Below are positions 40,704 to 49,945 of a DNA stretch of 64,000 nucleotides, piece by piece. Position 1 is the first letter of the stretch, and each line of letters opens with the position of its first letter. Origin of the DNA: Pseudoxanthomonas sp. J31 (GTDB taxonomy: Bacteria; Pseudomonadota; Gammaproteobacteria; Xanthomonadales; Xanthomonadaceae); the NCBI RefSeq assembly GCF_000510725.1, contig NZ_AZNZ01000001.1, forward strand, positions 558,001 through 622,000, written 5' to 3'. The position numbers and the translations under genes are program-made. Below the pieces are notes generated by a model. That model was not told where the DNA came from, did no database searches, and saw only the letters and a list, made by a program, of their open reading frames with translations.

Positions 40704-43373
40704 ATGCGCAAGTTCCTCCGTCCCTTGTTGCTCTCCCCGTTGGCCCTGGCCTGCCTTGGCGCCCACGCCGCCGACGAGGTCCCGCTCACCCGCCTGCCCG
40801 ACTGGGCGGTGCCGGCCCGTTACGCGATCGACCTGAAGGTCGACCCGCGCCAGCCGCGGTTCGAGGGCACGGCGCGGATCGAACTGGAGCTGCGCCAGGC
40901 CTCGGACCACGTGTGGCTGCATGGCAAGGAACTGCAGGTGGCATCGGCCACGGTGGTCACCGCCGACGGCCGCCGCATCCCGGCGCGCTGGAGCCAGGCC
41001 GACGAGCGCGCCGGGGTCGCCCGGGTGGACTTCGGCAGCGAGCTGCCGGCGCAGAAGCTGGCGCTGGAGTTCCGCTACACCGCGCCGTTCAACCAGCAGC
41101 TGGAAGGCCTATACAAGGTCGGCTACCAGGGCGATGACTACGCCATCACCCAGATGGAGCCGATCAGCGCGCGCCTGGCGTTCCCGGCGTTCGACGAGCC
41201 GGCGTACAAGACCCCGTTCGAGCTGAGCCTGACCGTGCCCGAACAGGACGTGGCCCGCGCCAACACCGCCGAGGTCGCCACCGAACCGGCCGGCAAGGGC
41301 TGGAAGACCGTGCGCTTCGCCCCGACCCTGCCGCTGCCCACCTACCTGGTGGCCTTCGGCGTGGGCCCGTGGGACGTGGTCGAGGGCCCGCAAATCGCAC
41401 CCAACCGCTGGCGCAAGGAGCCGGTGCCGCTGGCCGGCGTCGCCGCCAGGGGCCAGGGCGGGCGCATGCAGAAGGCGCTGGAGCAGTCGCCGGCGATGAT
41501 CGAGTGGCTGGAGGAGTACTTCGACTACGGCTACCCGTTCGGCAAGCTCGACCTGGTCGCGGCCCCGGACTTCTCCGCCGGCGCGATGGAGAACCCGGGC
41601 TTCGTCACCTTCCGCGACTGGCTGCTGCTGCTGGACGACAACTCGCCCACGCGCAACGTCAAGGGCTCGTTCAACGTCACCGCGCACGAGCTGGCCCACC
41701 AGTGGACCGGCGACATCGTGACCATGGAGTGGTGGGACGACCTGTGGCTCAACGAGGCCTACGCCACCTGGCTGCAGCAGAAGATCACCATGGCCCTGCG
41801 CCCGGAATACGAGGCGCAGCTGGACCGGGTCTCCAGCGCGCAGCGCACGATGACCGCCGACAGCCTGGTCAGTGCCCGCCGTATCCGCCAGCCGATCACC
41901 GGCAACGGCGACATCGAGACCGCGTTCGACGGCATCACCTACCAGAAGGGCGCGGCGGTGCTGGCCATGTTCGAGGCCTTCGTCGGCGAGGACGTGTTCC
42001 GCCAGGCGATGCGCCAGTACATGCGCAAGCACGCCTTCGGCAACGCCACTGCGTTCGACCTGATCGACGAGATCGCCGCCGCCTCCGGCAAGGGCGAGGC
42101 GCTGAAGGCCTCGTTCCGCAGCTTCATCGAGCAGCCGGGCGTGCCGTACCTGTCCGGCGAGCTGGTCGGCAAGGGCAGGGAATGGCGCTTCCGCGTGCAG
42201 CAGCAGCGCTACCTGCCGCTGGGTTCGGCCGGCGACGCCGCCCAGCAGTGGGGCGTGCCGGTGTGCGTGCGCTACGGGGTCAAGGGCGGTGACCGCACTG
42301 CTTGCGGGCTGGTCAGCGGACGCAGCGGCGAGATCGCGCTGCCCGGCGCCAGCGCGGACAGCTGGGTGATGCCCAACGCCGGCGCCACCGGCTACTACCG
42401 CTTCAGCCTGCCGCCGCAGCAGCTGGCGCGCCTGGCCGCGCAGGTGCCCAAGCTGGCCGATACCGAGCAGCTGGCCTACGCCGATGCGCTGGGCGCGGCC
42501 TTCGCCCGCGGCGACGCCGACGCGCACGACGTGCTGGAGGGCATGCGCCGCCTGGCCGGGGCCGCCTCGCCGGAGGTGGCCACCGCGCTGCTCCCGCGCT
42601 TCAACTGGATCTGGAGCAACCTGGCCAGCACCGACGCGCAGCGCCAGGTGCTGCGCCAGGCGGCCAGCGATGCGTTCCTGCCGCGCCTGCGCGCGCTGGG
42701 CTACGCGCGCAAGCCGGGTGAGTCGGCGCGCGACACCGAGCTGCGTCCGGCCCTGGTGCAGCTGCTGGGCGGGCAGCTGGAGATCCCCGAGGTGACCGCG
42801 GCCCTGCTGGAGCAGGCGGACAAGGTGCTGGGTGGCGGCAGCGGCGCCCTCGACTTCGCCGCCGCCGAGCCCGACCTGCTGGGCGAGGTGCTGGGCGCGG
42901 CGGTGCGCACCCGTGGCGAGCCGGTGGTGAGCCGGCTGATCGCCGAGCTGGCGGACAACGGCGATCCGGTGCAGCGCAACGCCATGCTGCATGCCCTGGC
43001 CGCCACCCGCGACCCGGCCCAGGTGGCGCGGGTGCGCGACCTGGCGCTGGATCCGGTGGTCAAGGTCGGCGAGATGTACTGGCTGGTCGGCGTCGGCGTG
43101 GACGATCCGCAGCTGCGCGAGGGCCTGTGGCCGTGGTTCACCGCCAACTTCGACCGCATCCTCGCGCGCACCGGCGTGTTCGCCGCCACCTACATGCCGG
43201 GCATGGCCGTGGCCGGGCAGTGCTCGGTCGAGGCGGCCGAGCGCCTGGAGGCGTTCTTCGGCCCGCGCCTGGCGGAACTGCCGGGTGCCGAGCGCGGCAT
43301 GGCCCAGGCGGCCGAATCGCAGCGCCTGTGCGCCGCGCTCAAGGCCGCCCAGGACCCGGCGCGGATCCGCTGA
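40704..43373 (+). CDS. Secreted M1-family aminopeptidase
   Basis: 889 aa with a signal peptide (MRKFLRPLLLSPLALACLGAHA). The N-terminal beta domain leads to the exopeptidase motif GAMEN and the zinc site HELAHQWTG (H328, E329, H332) with the third ligand E351 in DLWLNEAYATW. The C-terminal ERAP1-like helical repeats are full length. It removes N-terminal residues from peptides, probably in the periplasm or outside. Xanthomonadaceae encode many such peptidases. The Gly-rich upstream gap of 90 bp has no terminator, so transcription may come through from the RND genes. Confidence 0.94.
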   Translation: MRKFLRPLLLSPLALACLGAHAADEVPLTRLPDWAVPARYAIDLKVDPRQPRFEGTARIELELRQASDHVWLHGKELQVASATVVTADGRRIPARWSQADERAGVARVDFGSELPAQKLALEFRYTAPFNQQLEGLYKVGYQGDDYAITQMEPISARLAFPAFDEPAYKTPFELSLTVPEQDVARANTAEVATEPAGKGWKTVRFAPTLPLPTYLVAFGVGPWDVVEGPQIAPNRWRKEPVPLAGVAARGQGGRMQKALEQSPAMIEWLEEYFDYGYPFGKLDLVAAPDFSAGAMENPGFVTFRDWLLLLDDNSPTRNVKGSFNVTAHELAHQWTGDIVTMEWWDDLWLNEAYATWLQQKITMALRPEYEAQLDRVSSAQRTMTADSLVSARRIRQPITGNGDIETAFDGITYQKGAAVLAMFEAFVGEDVFRQAMRQYMRKHAFGNATAFDLIDEIAAASGKGEALKASFRSFIEQPGVPYLSGELVGKGREWRFRVQQQRYLPLGSAGDAAQQWGVPVCVRYGVKGGDRTACGLVSGRSGEIALPGASADSWVMPNAGATGYYRFSLPPQQLARLAAQVPKLADTEQLAYADALGAAFARGDADAHDVLEGMRRLAGAASPEVATALLPRFNWIWSNLASTDAQRQVLRQAASDAFLPRLRALGYARKPGESARDTELRPALVQLLGGQLEIPEVTAALLEQADKVLGGGSGALDFAAAEPDLLGEVLGAAVRTRGEPVVSRLIAELADNGDPVQRNAMLHALAATRDPAQVARVRDLALDPVVKVGEMYWLVGVGVDDPQLREGLWPWFTANFDRILARTGVFAATYMPGMAVAGQCSVEAAERLEAFFGPRLAELPGAERGMAQAAESQRLCAALKAAQDPARIR

Positions 43374-43422
43374 TGGCGGCCGCCGCGCGGCCGCATCGCC
43401 CCGCCCCGCAGGGGGCGCGGCG

Positions 43423-43968
43423 ATGAGCGCGGCGCCTAGGCTGCGGGTGCAGGGGGACGGCTTCCTCCTGCGCCCGTGGTGCGCCGACGACCTGGAGGCG
43501 CTGCTGGAACACGCCGACGACGCCGCGGTGGTGCGCGGCCTCGGCGAGCGCTTCCCGCATCCGTACACGCGCGCCGACGGCGAGGCCTTCCTGGCCGGGC
43601 GCGTGGTCGACCTGGCCACGGCCTGGGCGATCGAACTGGAAGGCCGCGCCTGCGGCGGCCTCGGCCTGCTGCTGCAGGGCGGCGAACGCGCGCACGCGGC
43701 GCGGCTGGGCTACTGGCTCGGGCGCCGCCACTGGGGCCGCGGGCACATGACCCGGATCGTCGGCGCATTCCTGCAGGCGGCGGTGCCCGCGTACGGCCTG
43801 CAGCGGGTGGAGGCCTTCGTGCTGGAGGGCAACCCGGCCTCGGCGCGGGTGCTGGAGAAGAACGGCTTCCGCCACGAGGGCACCTGCCGCGCCGGGATCC
43901 GCAAGGGCGGCCGCTTCCACGACCTGCACTGGTATGCGCGGCTGTGGGGCGGGGCCGCGGGGCGCTGA
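43423..43968 (+). CDS. GNAT-family N-acetyltransferase (RimJ/RimL-like)
   Basis: 181 aa. The GNAT fold of the RimJ/RimL type is shown by LRPWCADDLEALLEHADD at the start, GYWLGRRHWGRGHMTRIV with the acetyl-CoA pyrophosphate loop in the middle, and VEAFVLEGNPASARVLEKNGF toward the end. Substrate unknown; the family includes ribosomal-protein and antibiotic acetyltransferases. It starts 49 bp after the M1 peptidase stop on the same strand. Confidence 0.87.
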   Translation: MSAAPRLRVQGDGFLLRPWCADDLEALLEHADDAAVVRGLGERFPHPYTRADGEAFLAGRVVDLATAWAIELEGRACGGLGLLLQGGERAHAARLGYWLGRRHWGRGHMTRIVGAFLQAAVPAYGLQRVEAFVLEGNPASARVLEKNGFRHEGTCRAGIRKGGRFHDLHWYARLWGGAAGR

Positions 43969-44034
43969 GCCCGGGCCCTTCCAGCCCGCCCCCGGTGCAT
44001 GCACCATGGGCCGATTCCGGTGGAGGGGAACGGC

Positions 44035-45231
44035 ATGGCAGGGAGCGGCGGCGCGCGCCTGGAGAACCTCGATGCCCTGCGGGGCTTCGCCCTGTTCGGG
44101 CTGTTCATGGTGCACATGCCGGAACTGTTCGAGCTGTACTGGCTGGCGCCGGTGACCGACCCGTTCCAGCTGGCGGTGCACGACGCGGTGTGGCTGGTGT
44201 TCGCCGGCAAGGCCTTCGCCCTGATGGCGCTGTGCTTCGGCACCAGCTTCTTCATCCTGATGCAGGCCGGGGAACGCCGCGGCCGGGACTTCAGCCTCCG
44301 CTTCGCGTGGCGGCTGTTGCTGTTGGCCGCGATGGGCCTGCTGCACGGGCTGTGGTACCGCGGCGACATCCTCGAGGTGCTGGCGGTGATGGGCCTGTTC
44401 CTGCTGCCGTTCCACCGCGTCCGGTCCAACCGCGTGCTGCTGGCGCTGGCGGCGGTGCTGCTGCTGCAGCCGCTGATGCTGGTGCAGATCGCGGCCGGGC
44501 TGGCCGGCGCGGAATGGGCCAACCGCGCGCCGGCCTACTGGAGCGACGCGATCAATCCGCTGTACGCCAGCGGCAGCCTGTGGGACACGGTGCGGATCAA
44601 CGTGGTGGAGGGACACGCCCAGAAATGGGCTTTCATGCACGGCTCCGGCCGGCTGAGCCAGATCCTGGGGTTGTCGCTGGCCGGCATGGTGCTGGGACGG
44701 ATCGGCTTCTTCGCCCGGCCGCAGGCATTCGCGCGCCTGCGCATGGCCGGCCTGCTGCTGGCCCTGGCCGCGGCCGCGGTCCTGTACTTCGCCCGCGAAC
44801 CGCTGGCGGCGCTGGTGCCGGCCAGCGATGCGATGTTCATGCCGCGCGCGCTGGCCGGCAGCCTGCTTGGCAGCCTGTTCGACCTGGCGGTGATGGCGGT
44901 GCTGCTGTTCGGCTTCCTGGTGCTGTACCACGGACCGGCGCAGCCGGTGCTGCGGTTGCTGGCGCCGGCCGGGCGCATGACCCTGAGCCTGTACGTGGGC
45001 CAGTCGCTGCTGTTCGTGCCGGTGTTCTACGGCTACGGCCTGGGCCTGCACGCCAGCATGACCCAGCTGCAGGCCGTGCTCTGGGGCCTGGCCGCGTTCG
45101 CCGCGCAGCTGGCGTTCGCCCACCTGTGGTTCCGCCATTTCCTGTACGGACCGCTGGAATGGCTGTGGCGCGCGGGCACCTGGACCACCCTGCGGGTGCC
45201 GTTCCGCCGCGTGCAGGGCGCACCGGCCTGA
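44035..45231 (+). CDS. DUF418 (YeiB-like) multi-pass membrane protein
   Basis: 398 aa, about ten hydrophobic segments. The family opening LENLDALRGFALFGLFMVHM is clear, and GRMTLSLYVGQSLLFVPVFYG with AHLWFRHFLYGPLEWLWRAGTW matches the C-terminal DUF418 domain. I chose ATG 44035 with GGAGG upstream over 43999. The family is inner-membrane; function is not established, although resemblance to acyltransferase-3 folds is often noted. No obvious link to the flanking GNAT and symporter genes beyond the shared strand. Confidence 0.87.
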   Translation: MAGSGGARLENLDALRGFALFGLFMVHMPELFELYWLAPVTDPFQLAVHDAVWLVFAGKAFALMALCFGTSFFILMQAGERRGRDFSLRFAWRLLLLAAMGLLHGLWYRGDILEVLAVMGLFLLPFHRVRSNRVLLALAAVLLLQPLMLVQIAAGLAGAEWANRAPAYWSDAINPLYASGSLWDTVRINVVEGHAQKWAFMHGSGRLSQILGLSLAGMVLGRIGFFARPQAFARLRMAGLLLALAAAAVLYFAREPLAALVPASDAMFMPRALAGSLLGSLFDLAVMAVLLFGFLVLYHGPAQPVLRLLAPAGRMTLSLYVGQSLLFVPVFYGYGLGLHASMTQLQAVLWGLAAFAAQLAFAHLWFRHFLYGPLEWLWRAGTWTTLRVPFRRVQGAPA

Positions 45232-45348
45232 GCGGCGCCCGTGCCGGAAGGCACTGCGCGGCGGGGCGGGTTGCGGTTATCTTTCCTTCACCTTGCGGCG
45301 CGCGCCGCCCCTTCCCCTTTCCGTTCCGACGGCCGGAGACCCTGACCC

Positions 45349-46854
45349 GTGGAAGCTTTTCTTGCCTGGATTAACGGCATCATCTGGAGCAATGCGCTGA
45401 TCGCGCTGTGCCTGGGTGCCGGCCTGTGGTTCACCTTCCGCACCCGCGTGATGCAGGTGCGCGGATTCGCCGAGATGTGCCGGCTGACCGTCACCGGGCA
45501 GAAGTCCGACGCCGGCGTCTCCTCGTTCCAGGCCCTGGCCATCTCCATGGCCGGGCGCATGGGCATCGGCAACATCGCCGGCGTGGCCACCGCCATCGCC
45601 TACGGCGGCCCGGGCGCGGTGTTCTGGATGTGGGTGATGGGCTTCCTCGGCGCCTCGACCTCGTACGTCGAGTCCAGCCTGGCCCAGATCTACAAGGAAA
45701 AGGACGCCGAGGGCCGCTACCGCGGCGGCCCGGCGTACTACATCGAGAAGGCGATGGGCCTGAAGTGGTACGCGGTGGCGTTCGCCGTGGCCACCGTGGT
45801 CGCCACCGGCCTGCTGCTGCCGGGCGTGCAGGCCAACGCCATCGCCGACAGCGCCAGCAACGTGCTGTGCGGCGGCGGCGCGGCGTTCTGCGAGGCCAGC
45901 GGCGGCGCCAGCATGCTCAAGCTGTGGATCGGCCTGGGCGTGGCCACCCTGCTGGGCCTGATCATCTTCGGCGGCATCAAGCGCATCGCCGCCTTCGCCG
46001 AGCTGGTGGTGCCGTTCATGGCCCTGGCCTTCATCCTGATGGCGATCGTGGTGATGATCCTCAACGCGCACAAGGTGCCGGGCATGTTCGCCGACATCTT
46101 CTCCAGCGCGTTCGGCGCGCACGCGGCGTTCGGCGCGATCATCGGCCAGGCCATCGCCTGGGGCGTCAAGCGCGGCGTGTACGCCAACGAGGCCGGCCAG
46201 GGCACCGGCCCGCACGCGGCCGCGGCCGCCGAGGTCTCGCACCCGGCCAAGCAGGGCTACGTGCAGGCCTTCGCGATCTACTTCGACACCATGCTGGTGT
46301 GCACCTCCACCGCGTTCCTGCTGCTGTCCACCGGCATGTACAACACCTTCCGCGTGGTGATGGAGGACGGCAAGGAGACGCTGCAGGCCATCGTCAGCGG
46401 CGTGCCGGGCGTGGCACCCTCCGAGGGCGCGCAGTTCACCCAGGCGGCGGTGGAGTCGGTGCTGCCGGGCTGGGGCTCGGCGTTCGTGGCGCTGGCGTTG
46501 TTCTTCTTCGCCTTCACCACGATCATGGCCTATTACTACATGGCCGAGACCAACCTCACCTACCTGGCCGGCGTGCGCAAGACGCACCCGCTGGCGACCC
46601 TGCTGCTGCGCCTGGGCATCATCGCCATGGTGGTGTTCGGTGCCTACCACAACGCCGCCACCGCCTGGACCCTGGGCGACATCGGCGTGGGCCTGATGGC
46701 CTGGCTCAACATCATCGCCATCCTGATCCTGCAGAAGCCGGCGCTGCTGGCACTGCAGGACTACGAGCGGCAGAAGAAGCTTGGCGTCGAGCCCGTGTTC
46801 GACCCGGAGGCGCTGGGCATCCGCAATGCCGGCTTCTGGTCCAGGAAGGACTGA
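45349..46854 (+). CDS. Alanine/glycine:cation symporter (AGCS family)
   Basis: 501 aa inner-membrane sodium or proton symporter for alanine and glycine. Start region MEAFLAWINGIIWS, then LGAGLWFTFRTRVMQVRG and the family signature SMAGRMGIGNIAGVATAIAYGGPGA (shown here as its two adjacent parts SMAGRMGIGNIAG and VATAIAYGGPGA). GVKRGVYANEAGQGTGPHA is another AGCS block. GTG start with GGAG upstream. Its stop overlaps the next gene's ATG by one base (TGATG), linking it to the SpoU methyltransferase translationally, though the functions are unrelated. Confidence 0.93.
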   Translation: MEAFLAWINGIIWSNALIALCLGAGLWFTFRTRVMQVRGFAEMCRLTVTGQKSDAGVSSFQALAISMAGRMGIGNIAGVATAIAYGGPGAVFWMWVMGFLGASTSYVESSLAQIYKEKDAEGRYRGGPAYYIEKAMGLKWYAVAFAVATVVATGLLLPGVQANAIADSASNVLCGGGAAFCEASGGASMLKLWIGLGVATLLGLIIFGGIKRIAAFAELVVPFMALAFILMAIVVMILNAHKVPGMFADIFSSAFGAHAAFGAIIGQAIAWGVKRGVYANEAGQGTGPHAAAAAEVSHPAKQGYVQAFAIYFDTMLVCTSTAFLLLSTGMYNTFRVVMEDGKETLQAIVSGVPGVAPSEGAQFTQAAVESVLPGWGSAFVALALFFFAFTTIMAYYYMAETNLTYLAGVRKTHPLATLLLRLGIIAMVVFGAYHNAATAWTLGDIGVGLMAWLNIIAILILQKPALLALQDYERQKKLGVEPVFDPEALGIRNAGFWSRKD

Positions 46855-47762
46855 TGGGCAATCCCTGGGACCGCGGCCCGCGCCCACCGCGCAAGGGGCC
46901 GCCGCGCCGCGAGGGCGATGCGCGGCCGGCGCCGGCCGGGCGCCCGGAGCGTGGCGCGGTTCCCGCCGCGGCGGGCTGGCCGCAGGCACGGGAGCCCGAC
47001 GCGGCCGCGGCGCCGGCGCCGCGGCCGGCGCGCCGCGAGGAAGTACGGCTGTACGGGCTCAACGCGGTGCAGGCGGTGTTCGAACGCCGGCCGCAGGCGA
47101 TCCGCAAGCTGTACCTGCTGCAGTCGCGGGTGCACGCGCTGCGCCCGCTGCTGGCCTGGTGCGTGCAGAACCGCGTCGGTTACCGCGTGGTCGAGGCGGA
47201 GGACCTGGACCGGCTGGCCGCCAGCTCCCACCACGAAGGCGTGGTCGCCGACGTGCTGCGCACCGCGCCGCTGGCGCTGGATGACTGGCTCGCCGCCCTG
47301 GCGCCCGGCGCCCCGGCGCTGGCGCTGTGGCTGGACGGGGTGGGCAATCCGCACAATTTCGGCGCGATCCTGCGCTCGGCCGCGCACTTCGGCGCGGCGG
47401 TGCTGCTGCCGGAGCGTTCGACCCTGGCCCTGTCCGGCGCCGCCGCGCGGGTGGCCGAGGGCGGTGCCGAGGCGGTGCCCCTGGTGCGCCTGCCGGACAA
47501 CGATGCGGCGTTGGCGCGCCTGCATGCGGCCGGCTTCGCTTCGGCCGCCACCGTGGTGCGCGACGGCGAGGACCTGTTCGCGCTGCAGCCGCCGGCGCGC
47601 CTGGTCTACGTGATGGGCGCCGAGGGCGAGGGCATGGACCCGGGCCTGGCCGGTGCCTGCATGCACCGCGTGTCGATTCCCGGCACCGGTGCGGTGGAAA
47701 GCCTCAACGTCGCCGCGGCCACCGCGGTGTTCCTCGCGCACTGGGCCGCGACCCGGTGCTGA
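46854..47762 (+). CDS. SpoU/TrmH-family RNA 2'-O-methyltransferase
   Basis: 302 aa. The three SPOUT motifs are visible: GVGNPHNFGAILRSAAHFGA, VYVMGAEGEGM and RVSIPGTGAVESLNVAAA. A substrate-binding domain precedes it (VRLYGLNAVQAVFERRP). The first 65 residues are Arg/Pro/Ala-rich and disordered. It methylates ribose in tRNA or rRNA using SAM through the trefoil-knot fold. RlmB- and TrmH-like members cannot be told apart here. Start overlaps the symporter stop. Confidence 0.9.
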   Translation: MGNPWDRGPRPPRKGPPRREGDARPAPAGRPERGAVPAAAGWPQAREPDAAAAPAPRPARREEVRLYGLNAVQAVFERRPQAIRKLYLLQSRVHALRPLLAWCVQNRVGYRVVEAEDLDRLAASSHHEGVVADVLRTAPLALDDWLAALAPGAPALALWLDGVGNPHNFGAILRSAAHFGAAVLLPERSTLALSGAAARVAEGGAEAVPLVRLPDNDAALARLHAAGFASAATVVRDGEDLFALQPPARLVYVMGAEGEGMDPGLAGACMHRVSIPGTGAVESLNVAAATAVFLAHWAATRC

Positions 47763-47784
47763 GCGCGCCCGGGATCGCCGCGCT

Positions 47785-49785
47785 TCAGTCGGACGCGGCG
47801 ATCCGCAGCGGCACCGCCTGCAGGTGCAGCACCGCGCCGCCGCCGGCCGCCAGTTCCAGGCGGATGCGACGGTGGTCGGCATCGATGCGCCGTTGCTCGC
47901 GGACCACGTCGGTGGGCGTGGCGCCGTCGCGCCACAGGGTCAGGGTGTAGTCCGCCGCCGGCAGGAAGCCCAGGTCCAGCTCCACGCTGCGTGCCTGGTT
48001 GGCCATCGCGCCGATGTACCAGTCGCGGCCCGCGCGGCGCGCGGTCGCGATGTGGCTGCCGATCGCCCCGTCCAGCACCCGGGTTTCGTCCCAGCTGGCC
48101 GGCACGCGCGCGATGAATTCGGCGCCGGGGGCGTCGACGTACGCGTCCGGGCTGTCGGCGACCATCTGCAGCGGGCTGTCGTAGACCACGTACATCGCCA
48201 GCTGGTGCGCGCGCGTGCCCATCACCTGCGGCCCCTTGAACGAGATCCGGAACTGCTCCGGCGTGGCGTTGCGGAACCCGCCCGGGGTGTAGTCCATCGG
48301 CCCCAGCAGCATGCGGGTGAACGGCAGGGTCAGGTTGTGCTCCGGGGTGATGCGCCGGCTCCACTTGTTGTACTCGGCGCCGAGCACGCCTTCCTGGGTC
48401 AGGAACTGCGGCCAGGTGCGGTGCAGGCCGGTGGGGTGGTAGGCGCCGTGCAGGTTGAGCATCAGCCGGTGCCGGGCCGAGGCGCGCATCATCTCGTGGA
48501 AGAAGGCGACCATCTGCTGGTCGTCGCGCTCCATGAAGTCGACCTTGACGCCCTTGACGCCGAGCCTGGCGTAGTGCGCGAACACCTGGTCCAGGCGCGG
48601 CTGCAGCGACTTCCAGTGCGCCCACAGCCAGATGCCGACGCCGCGCTGGCGGGCGTAGCCGATCAGTCCCTCCAGGTCCAGGCCGGGCACCGGCCGGGTG
48701 ATGTCGGCCCTGGGGTTGTACCGGCCGTCGCCGCTGCTGCCGACGTACCAGCCATCGTCGATCAGCATGTATTCCAGGCCCAGCGCCGCGGCGTGGTCGA
48801 TGTAGCGGCGGATGGTGGCCGTGTTCATGCCCGGCTCCGGCACGTCCGGGGCCAGGCCGCCGGACCACCAGTCCCAGGCCGACTTGCCTGGGCGGATCCA
48901 CGAGGTGTCGGCGATCGGCGTGGGCGGATTGAGCCGGGCCACCAGGTCCGACTCCACCAGTGCGCCGGGGCTGTCGCCCAGCATCAGCACCCGCCAGGGC
49001 GTGGGATGGCCGCCGGCGTCCACCTCGCCGCGCGGCAGCCGCACGGCCACGCCGGGTTCGTCCAGGCGCGGCGACAGCCTGGCCTCCACGCCCGGGCGGC
49101 CATCGCCGCGGCCGGCCAGGTACAGGCCGGCATAGCGGTCCAGGTCGGCCTCGGCGATGGCGAAGGTGGTGCTGCCCTCGCCGGTGGCGCACACCAGCGG
49201 CAGGCCAAGCAGGTGGTGGGGGCGGATGCGCGAGGCGGCGACCGGGTCGAACTCCCCTTCGTGGCTGGTGCCGAAGCGGCCGAGGTTGAGCGCGTGGCAG
49301 GCGAAGTCGCGCGGGAACAGGAAGCCGGTCAGTTCCCCGTCCACCACCAGGTCGCCGCGCGCCGGGCGCGGCAGGCGGTAGCGCAGGGCGACGCCGTCGT
49401 CATAGGCGCGCAGCACCAGGCCCAGGATGCGACCGTCCGTGGTGGCCAGTTCGACTTCCAGCTGGCGGTAATGGTCGCGTCCTTCGCGCGACTTGCCCGC
49501 CACCAGTTCGTAGGGCTCGTCGGCCTCGCTGGCGCGGCTGCCGGCCAGGCGCAGGCCCTGGGCGATGGGTTCGCCGCCGCCCAGGCGCACGCCCAGCGGC
49601 GAGGGCGCGATCACCGCCTGGCCGTCGCGCGCCACCGACCATAGCGGGGCGCCGTCGGCATCCAGCTCGAAAGTGACGCTGTTGCGGCCGTCGGGCGACT
49701 GCAGCTGCAGCGGCGCGGATGCCTGGGCGTGGGCCGCAGGCAGGCCCAGCAGGAGGACGAGTACGGTTCGCAGCATGGCTGGCAT
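47785..49785 (-). CDS. Glycoside hydrolase family 97, retaining type
   Basis: 666 aa, signal peptide MPAMLRTVLVLLLGLPAAHA. The N-terminal beta-sandwich (LQSPDGRNSVTFELDADGAP) is followed by the catalytic barrel with YMLIDDGWY, GIWLWAHWKSLQ and GVKVDFMERDDQ, then AEYNKWSRR and a C-terminal beta domain. GH97 splits into inverting alpha-glucosidases and retaining enzymes with an Asp nucleophile; the Asp in VKVDFM (about D416) supports the retaining alpha-galactosidase-like group. I chose ATG 49785 with GGGAG upstream. It is probably periplasmic and may work on alpha-galactosides or alpha-glucosides. Confidence 0.9.
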   Translation of the reverse strand: MPAMLRTVLVLLLGLPAAHAQASAPLQLQSPDGRNSVTFELDADGAPLWSVARDGQAVIAPSPLGVRLGGGEPIAQGLRLAGSRASEADEPYELVAGKSREGRDHYRQLEVELATTDGRILGLVLRAYDDGVALRYRLPRPARGDLVVDGELTGFLFPRDFACHALNLGRFGTSHEGEFDPVAASRIRPHHLLGLPLVCATGEGSTTFAIAEADLDRYAGLYLAGRGDGRPGVEARLSPRLDEPGVAVRLPRGEVDAGGHPTPWRVLMLGDSPGALVESDLVARLNPPTPIADTSWIRPGKSAWDWWSGGLAPDVPEPGMNTATIRRYIDHAAALGLEYMLIDDGWYVGSSGDGRYNPRADITRPVPGLDLEGLIGYARQRGVGIWLWAHWKSLQPRLDQVFAHYARLGVKGVKVDFMERDDQQMVAFFHEMMRASARHRLMLNLHGAYHPTGLHRTWPQFLTQEGVLGAEYNKWSRRITPEHNLTLPFTRMLLGPMDYTPGGFRNATPEQFRISFKGPQVMGTRAHQLAMYVVYDSPLQMVADSPDAYVDAPGAEFIARVPASWDETRVLDGAIGSHIATARRAGRDWYIGAMANQARSVELDLGFLPAADYTLTLWRDGATPTDVVREQRRIDADHRRIRLELAAGGGAVLHLQAVPLRIAASD

Positions 49786-49945
49786 TCGGCGGCTCCCTTC
49801 CTGGTGCAGGGGAGCGTACCCGCTGCCGCGGCTGGCGTCCGGCATGGACCGGTGAGGATCCGGAATACCTGCGCACCCGGCGCGCAGGCATGGCCCGCCG
49901 GGGCGGACTGCCTCCGCGGCGGTGCGCCGCGGAGGCCTTGCGCGA

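Noticed and set aside
37002-40922. 1306-codon open frame on the - strand
   Set aside because: Antisense to the RND permease and adaptor genes, His/Gln/Val-rich translation with no family resemblance; a shadow caused by codon bias.
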